Shown: in pieces, positions 6,933 to 10,298 of the stretch
How the letters are laid out: each line of letters begins with the position of its first letter
Position numbering within the stretch: the first letter of the stretch is position 1
Assembly (NCBI GenBank): GCA_028869615.1
Contig: JAGWRQ010000065.1
Location: 1 to 10,298, forward strand
Direction: 5' to 3'
Length of the DNA: 10,298 bases
DNA from: Candidatus Methylomirabilota bacterium
GTDB taxonomy: Bacteria; Methylomirabilota; Methylomirabilia; Methylomirabilales; Methylomirabilaceae
Program-made: the position numbers and the translations under genes
Notes under the pieces: generated by a model
What the model was told of the DNA's origin: nothing
Database searches by the model: none
What the model saw: the letters and a program-made list of their open reading frames with translations, nothing else

Positions 6933-6962
6933 CACCGCGGTGCCACGTGAGTCGCCGCGGCG
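6933..6962. promoter_or_regulatory. Pair of similar 10-bp palindromes, candidate operator
   Basis: CACCGCGGTG (6933-6942) and CGCCGCGGCG (6953-6962) are both perfect palindromes around CCGCGG, fitting CRCCGCGGYG, with centres exactly 20 bp apart. A CACGTG lies between them (6944-6949). They sit in the divergent region between the Tyr-rich protein gene and the RAM-domain gene. Two dimer sites on the same face of DNA would suit a transcription factor. GC-rich chance cannot be excluded. Confidence 0.4.
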
Positions 6963-7113
6963 CCATACGATGAATACCTAACGAAGCCGCATCATCCTTA
7001 TGATACCTACACTGTACGTAACAAGCTCCGCATAGCCTTTCCGATCTATTTGATGCTTCGTCGAGGCTTCGCGTTTAGCGGTCTAATTGAATGGTTGCGT
7101 TGGAGGGGGATCG

Positions 7114-7347
7114 ATGGTTCACGCCTATGTCTTCATCACGACGAGCAAGGCCAGGGAGCAAGAGGTGGCGGATACAATCAGGGAACTACACATGGTCAAG
7201 TTTGCGCACATTGTCACCGGCAACATCGATGTCGTCGCCTTTATCGAAGCCCCGGATCTCAGCGCCTTATGGGATACGGTGAATCATATTCAGGCGCTAC
7301 CGGCGGTGACACGAACCACCACCAGCCTGGTGGTCGAACCTGTGTAG
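7114..7347 (+). CDS. Stand-alone Lrp/AsnC ligand-binding (RAM) domain protein
   Basis: A 77-residue protein made only of the alpha-beta RAM domain found at the C-terminus of Lrp/AsnC regulators, without the usual N-terminal helix-turn-helix. Visible order: AYVFITT strand, KAREQEVADTIREL helix, VKFAHIVTGNIDVVAFIEA (the TG.yD.... core, with Asn-Ile-Asp in place of the common Tyr-Asp), LSALWDTVNHIQALPAV helix and hinge, TRTTTSLVVEPV last strand. Such proteins oligomerise, bind amino acids and may modulate full-length Lrp proteins. ATG 7114 has GGAGG seven bases upstream; upstream in-frame starts lack this. The gene is a single unit on the plus strand, converging on the M28 peptidase gene (11-base gap). 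No full Lrp regulator is in the window. Confidence 0.88.
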   Translation: MVHAYVFITTSKAREQEVADTIRELHMVKFAHIVTGNIDVVAFIEAPDLSALWDTVNHIQALPAVTRTTTSLVVEPV

Positions 7348-7358
7348 TGGTTCCGGTC

Positions 7359-8237
7359 TCAGGCGAAGCCGGCCAGCAAAGCAGCCGATGCTGCAGTCGC
7401 CGCAGCCACCTGCCAAAGAAAACGAAGATTAAGGGTGTCGAGGGTGTCCGTAGGCAGGTGGTAATGTGGGTTGCGCAGGAAGGCGGTATCAGTGATCATC
7501 ACAGCCGGGTAACCGGCGTCCCAGAATGGCGCATGATCGCTCTGGCGCACGAGCGGCAGGTTCTCCCCGTTTCCCTCTACGACGAAAGCCTGTACAGGCA
7601 GCGAGGGGGTAACCAAGGCCGCCGCCCCTTTGAAAAGGGACACAAGCCCCTCCGATCGTCGATTTCCCACCACGCCGATGAAATCCCCCGCCGCGGGCGC
7701 CTGGATTCCTGGGGGCGCAGTCTGAGTTGGGCCGGTATAGCCGATCATCTCCAGGTCGAAGACGCCGACAATCGGCGCGCCACACGCCTTGGCCTGTTCC
7801 ACATAGTACAGGCTGCCTGGGTTTCCATACTCTTCGAGGGCGAAGGCGATAAAGACCAAGTCATGCTTGAATCGGTGGCAGGCCAGGGCTCCGGCTACCT
7901 CGAGCAGTCCGGCTACCCCACTTGCATTGTCGTCGGCCCCAGGACTATTCGGCACGGTGTCGTAGTGGGCGACTACCAGCACCTGCCCATTACGGAACGA
8001 TCCCAGGCGCGACGCGATCAGATTCCGGTACCAACGACCCTCGCACCTGAATCGCTCTTCGACGAGTTGGAGAGCAAATCCCCTGAAAGCCTCCGCGATG
8101 ACGTCGGCAGCGGCTTCCATGCCGGCATGCCCGCCAAACGGGTCCCTTGGTCCAACAAGCCGCTCGAGGTGTGTCCGTACCCCGCTTTCGGAGATCGTTT
8201 CGACGATCTGACGGAGTAGAGGATCGACGCGCTTCAC
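7359..8237 (-). CDS. M28 family zinc peptidase (aminopeptidase type)
   Basis: A 292-residue co-catalytic zinc peptidase, expected to remove N-terminal residues from peptides or act as a related amidase. Metal and catalytic residues are all visible: AHYDTVP with His91 and Asp93, PGADDNASG with the bridging Asp at 103, ALEEYG with Glu135-Glu136, FDLEMIGY with Asp161, and HYHLPTDT with His260. No signal peptide is seen; the N-terminus MKRVDPLLRQIVETIS is polar, whereas many M28 enzymes are exported. A hydrophobic Ala-rich tail (about 275-292) is unlikely to be a full membrane anchor. The start is GTG with only a weak AAGG site ten bases upstream; no other start in frame is better. It is third in an operon, 36 bases after the DUF151 gene. 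Confidence 0.92.
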   Translation of the reverse strand: MKRVDPLLRQIVETISESGVRTHLERLVGPRDPFGGHAGMEAAADVIAEAFRGFALQLVEERFRCEGRWYRNLIASRLGSFRNGQVLVVAHYDTVPNSPGADDNASGVAGLLEVAGALACHRFKHDLVFIAFALEEYGNPGSLYYVEQAKACGAPIVGVFDLEMIGYTGPTQTAPPGIQAPAAGDFIGVVGNRRSEGLVSLFKGAAALVTPSLPVQAFVVEGNGENLPLVRQSDHAPFWDAGYPAVMITDTAFLRNPHYHLPTDTLDTLNLRFLWQVAAATAASAALLAGFA

Positions 8238-8273
8238 GTACGAGGCGCCTTGGAGAGCTGGGCGCCGAAAGGA

Positions 8274-8795
8274 TCACCGGGGCAGGTGGTTAGAGTTCGC
8301 GCCATCCAGTGCCTTGTTGTTGGCGTAGATCGGGACACCGGCCCGCAGCGCGAGGGCAATGGCGTCGCTAGGTCGGCTGTCGATTGTAATCTCTTTGCCA
8401 TCGGTCTCGATATAGAGGGTGGCATAGTAGATATTGTCCTTAAAGTCGCTGATAATGACCCGCCGTAGGTGAGAACGAAAGGTCGCCAGGAGGGACAGGG
8501 TCAGATCGTGGGTCAAAGGGCGGAGCGGTTTGAGTTGCTGCAGAGGAACCGCGATGCTTTGGGCCTCAAAAGGTCCGACGAAGAGTGTGAGTTCGCGCTT
8601 CTCCCCTTTGCCGCGAAGGAGTACGGCGGTCTGGTCGCTTTCTTGAGCGGCGGTCACGCCCAGCACCTCCATTTCGTATAAGCCCTTTGGCTCTTCGGCT
8701 CGCGCGGCAGTCCAGGGGACGAGGAGCAAACCGCCAAGAAAGGACGCGAACGCAATCGTCAGATGTGGTGCGGAATAACGTCGCTGATTATTCAT
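8274..8795 (-). CDS. Exported bifunctional nuclease domain (DUF151/BFN) protein
   Basis: A 173-residue protein with the DUF151 domain, known from plant BFN proteins and from the structure of Thermotoga TM0160. The family is credited with RNase and DNase activity in plants, but bacterial roles are unclear. Seen: MEVLGVTAAQES...TAVLLRGKGEKRELTLFVGPFEAQSIA (41-81), then LYIETDGKEITIDSRPSDAIALALRAGVPIYA, the strongly conserved S.PSDAIALALR core followed by VPI. The N-terminus carries a signal peptide (hydrophobic LTIAFASFLGGLLLVPW, AARA before EEP, cleavage after 33), so the domain should lie outside the cytoplasm. ATG 8795 overlaps the methyltransferase gene by eight bases and has no recognisable ribosome-binding site, so translation is likely coupled. 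It is followed by the M28 peptidase gene. Confidence 0.9.
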   Translation of the reverse strand: MNNQRRYSAPHLTIAFASFLGGLLLVPWTAARAEEPKGLYEMEVLGVTAAQESDQTAVLLRGKGEKRELTLFVGPFEAQSIAVPLQQLKPLRPLTHDLTLSLLATFRSHLRRVIISDFKDNIYYATLYIETDGKEITIDSRPSDAIALALRAGVPIYANNKALDGANSNHLPR

Positions 8796-9411
8796 TCAGA
8801 CAGCGAACGAGGCGCCAGCCATTCAGGAGGTTCACGCGGTGCAACTGCTCGGGGTGAAGTTGCGCTTCCTTCAGGACTGGCATCAGTTTCAGGTCGGTCT
8901 TGAAGCCGAGCCTGGTACACAAGGGGGCGACTAGCTCCTCCAGGGTGCCGACAACCGGATTTTCACTCTTAAAGTGATTCAAGATCACGATATGCCCTTT
9001 CTTCTTGCACACTCGCTTGATCTCTCGGAGTACCTGAACGGGTTCCGGAACCGCGCTGATTACGTACGTGGCCAGCACATGGTCGAAGTGTTGGTCCGGG
9101 AACTCCAGTTTCGACGCGTCCATCTCCTGAATGGTCACGTTGTCCATCCCGTATTCGTTCACCTTGTCCCTGGCTTTGCTTAACATCTGCGAGGAGAGAT
9201 CGATTCCAACGAGGTGACAATCCTGTGGGTAGAGCGGGAGGTTCAACCCTGTGCCAATCCCCACCTCGAGCACGAGGTCGTTTGGTTGGATCCCGAGAAG
9301 CTGTATCGCGGCGACTCGTCCCGGATGAAAAATCTTGTCGAAGAGGAGGTCGTACATGGGGGACAAGATGGCGTAGGCTCGCGTAATCTGCTTATAGTCT
9401 AGGACAACCAT
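8788..9411 (-). CDS. Class I SAM-dependent methyltransferase, PmtA (phosphatidylethanolamine N-methyltransferase)-like
   Basis: A 207-residue methyltransferase. Motif I is VLEVGIGTGLNLPLYP (47-62), the acidic end of strand 2 is GIDLSSQML (69-77), then MDASKLEFPDQHFDHVLATYVI (97-118) and LREIKRVCKKKGHIVIL (128-144). The start, YAILSPMYDLLFDKIFHPGR (13-32), and LPLYP directly after motif I are the wording of the Rhodobacter-type PmtA and related UbiE-like enzymes, which methylate phosphatidylethanolamine towards phosphatidylcholine. Length is typical of that group. The exact substrate is inferred and could be another lipid or small molecule. ATG 9411 has GGAGGG four bases upstream. It is first in the operon with the exported DUF151 and M28 genes, behind a good promoter at 9479-9507. 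Confidence 0.88.
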   Translation of the reverse strand: MVVLDYKQITRAYAILSPMYDLLFDKIFHPGRVAAIQLLGIQPNDLVLEVGIGTGLNLPLYPQDCHLVGIDLSSQMLSKARDKVNEYGMDNVTIQEMDASKLEFPDQHFDHVLATYVISAVPEPVQVLREIKRVCKKKGHIVILNHFKSENPVVGTLEELVAPLCTRLGFKTDLKLMPVLKEAQLHPEQLHRVNLLNGWRLVRCLNE

Positions 9412-9478
9412 TCAACCCTCCGATGACCGTGTTCCAGTTCGCTCATCCGCCAAGAGAATACGCTTCACTAAATGTCGC

Positions 9479-9507
9479 ATTATACTCTACCGAGGCTGCT
9501 GCGAAAA
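9479..9507 (-). promoter_or_regulatory. Promoter of the methyltransferase-DUF151-M28 operon
   Basis: A perfect TATAAT lies on the minus strand at 9484-9479, with a weak TTTTCG 17 bases upstream (9507-9502). The -35 is inside the last codons of the DEDDy exonuclease gene. Transcription would start near 9472, about 60 bases before the methyltransferase start codon. Confidence 0.5.
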
Positions 9508-10053
9508 CAGTTTTTCATCAAAGTCTACCGGCAGCCGGACTGCCCGCCCCTGGATGTCCCGGTATAACAGATACCCGTGCTGCCGGCCGAAGTCGTAGAG
9601 CCGCTTGGTCAGGAGGACGTCCTGTTTGCAGTATTCGATGACTCGCTCGATCTCTCCCGCCTTATACCAAGCCAGGCTCTGCAGGCCGTCCGCCGACTTC
9701 CGCTCTCCAAGGGTCTCTTGGGCCAGATGATCCAGTTTCAGTCGGAACCCTAGCCTTCGGTGGATACACTCGAGGATGTCCAGGGCGGGTAGGGCGTTCC
9801 AGTCGAGGTCGGCATAGGCCCGCAGCACATCGAAGTCGAAACGCCGGAGATTGAATCCGACAATCAGACGTGCGTGGACCAAGTCGCTGATGAGGGCATC
9901 AGCCTGCCGCTCGGTGTAGACCCTGAACTCGGCGCGATCAAGGTCGTAGACGACGCCAACGGCGAGACCCATCCGATGCCGGTATTCCCACCCGCCAACA
10001 TCGTCGGCGCTCCGCTGCGTCTCAAGGTCAAAGACGAGAGCATGGGGCATCAT
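9487..10053 (-). CDS. DEDDy-type 3'-5' exonuclease / RNase H-like domain protein (YprB-like)
   Basis: A 188-residue protein consisting only of the ribonuclease H-like exonuclease fold. Motif Exo I is VFDLETQ with Asp9 and Glu11; Exo II is LIVGFNLRRFDFDVL with Asp73 (Asp75 as alternate); Exo III is IEYCKQDVLLTKRLY with Tyr141 and Asp145, the YxxxD form of DEDDy enzymes. All metal ligands are present, so it should be active on nucleic acid. Bacillus YprB carries this domain and sits beside the YprA helicase; a relic of such a helicase lies directly upstream here. ATG 10053 overlaps the upstream stop (ATGA) and has GGAGAG seven bases before it; the next Met codon at 10050 is possible. It is followed by the methyltransferase operon after 75 bases. 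Confidence 0.85.
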   Translation of the reverse strand: MMPHALVFDLETQRSADDVGGWEYRHRMGLAVGVVYDLDRAEFRVYTERQADALISDLVHARLIVGFNLRRFDFDVLRAYADLDWNALPALDILECIHRRLGFRLKLDHLAQETLGERKSADGLQSLAWYKAGEIERVIEYCKQDVLLTKRLYDFGRQHGYLLYRDIQGRAVRLPVDFDEKLFSQQPR

Positions 10054-10298
10054 CGCAGTACTCTCCGACCCTTCCTTCTCCTGCGGGCATGATGGGGCAG
10101 GTCAGGGTTGCTCAACAAAAGCTGGGGCGGGTCCGCTCGGAGTTTCTCGCGTCGGGACGCAGGCGTGTCCCCGTCGAGTATGGCGGCGTCGATGCCTTGA
10201 TCAGGAGGAAGCAGGATCTGCAACATCTTGATGGGTGGAGGCGAGGGGGATCGCCCAGCCGGATGTGCCTTCACAGGTCGCATCATGCTTAGGCGCTT
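10050..10298 (-). pseudogene. Decayed remnant of a YprA-like DEAD/DEAH helicase
   Basis: An open frame runs in from the right edge and stops at TGA 10052-10050, overlapping the exonuclease start. Its centre, GIDAAILDGDTPASRREKL (ending near 10136) then PPQLLLSNPDLPHHA, matches the YprA-type helicase N-terminal RecA domain, where one finds YDGDTP...R, ILLTNPDMLH and ILPHH. Here NPD runs straight into LPHH, so about six or seven residues (MLHxGI) appear lost without a frame change. The part before LLPPDQ is Pro/Arg-rich and shows no helicase motif I, and the rest of the helicase (about 600 or more residues) is absent after PHHA. It is therefore most likely a relic with ends rearranged. The far edge is unseen, so the upstream extent is open. 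Confidence 0.55.

Noticed and set aside
7318..7334. ACCACCAG-C-CTGGTGGT palindrome at the end of the RAM-domain gene, considered as a terminator
   Set aside because: It is inside codons, the loop is too small for the full stem, and no T-run follows on either strand.
7050..8219. Long plus-strand open frame of 389 codons opposite the M28 gene
   Set aside because: It also covers the RAM-domain gene in another frame, its product is Gly/Arg/Ser-rich with no motifs, and the minus-strand M28 gene has all catalytic residues. It is an antisense shadow.

Overview
The window looks like an ordinary chromosomal stretch from a Gram-negative bacterium of moderately high GC. Evidence for a Gram-negative envelope is two lipobox proteins, an anhydromuramic acid kinase (peptidoglycan recycling) and several exported proteins. 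A protein resembling the exosortase-associated TIGR04073 family, a stand-alone Lrp/AsnC ligand-binding domain, a DUF151 nuclease and an intergenic inverted repeat with GTCATTGCGAG-like ends together fit an environmental lineage such as NC10 (Methylomirabilota), Nitrospirota or a deltaproteobacterial relative. That placement is inference from gene content only.

Left block (1-5164), all on the minus strand and read right to left: a glycine-zipper lipoprotein with its own promoter, an M20 amidohydrolase, a large membrane GT-C glycosyltransferase, a family 2 glycosyltransferase of the dolichyl/polyprenyl-phosphate sugar synthase type, and the first 70 codons of anmK cut by the window edge. The two glycosyltransferases are a natural donor-maker/donor-user pair.

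Middle (5090-7113): a 459-base intergenic stretch holds the lipoprotein promoter, a 99-bp imperfect inverted repeat and an extended -10 promoter. That promoter serves a small exported TIGR04073-like protein on the plus strand. Converging on this gene are two minus-strand genes, a Tyr/Pro-rich exported protein and a lipoprotein. Next is a 267-base divergent control region with two look-alike 10-bp palindromes exactly 20 bp apart.

Right block (7114-10298): a plus-strand single-domain RAM protein converges on a minus-strand operon of PmtA-like methyltransferase, exported DUF151 nuclease and M28 peptidase. That operon has a TATAAT promoter inside the 3' end of an upstream DEDDy exonuclease gene. 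The exonuclease is preceded by what appears to be a decayed remnant of a YprA-like helicase, its usual partner.

No RNA genes, CRISPR arrays or intact mobile elements were found. Nothing here is clearly a new system. The points most worth a second look are the helicase relic beside a live exonuclease, the exported nuclease, the paired palindromes and the inverted repeat.
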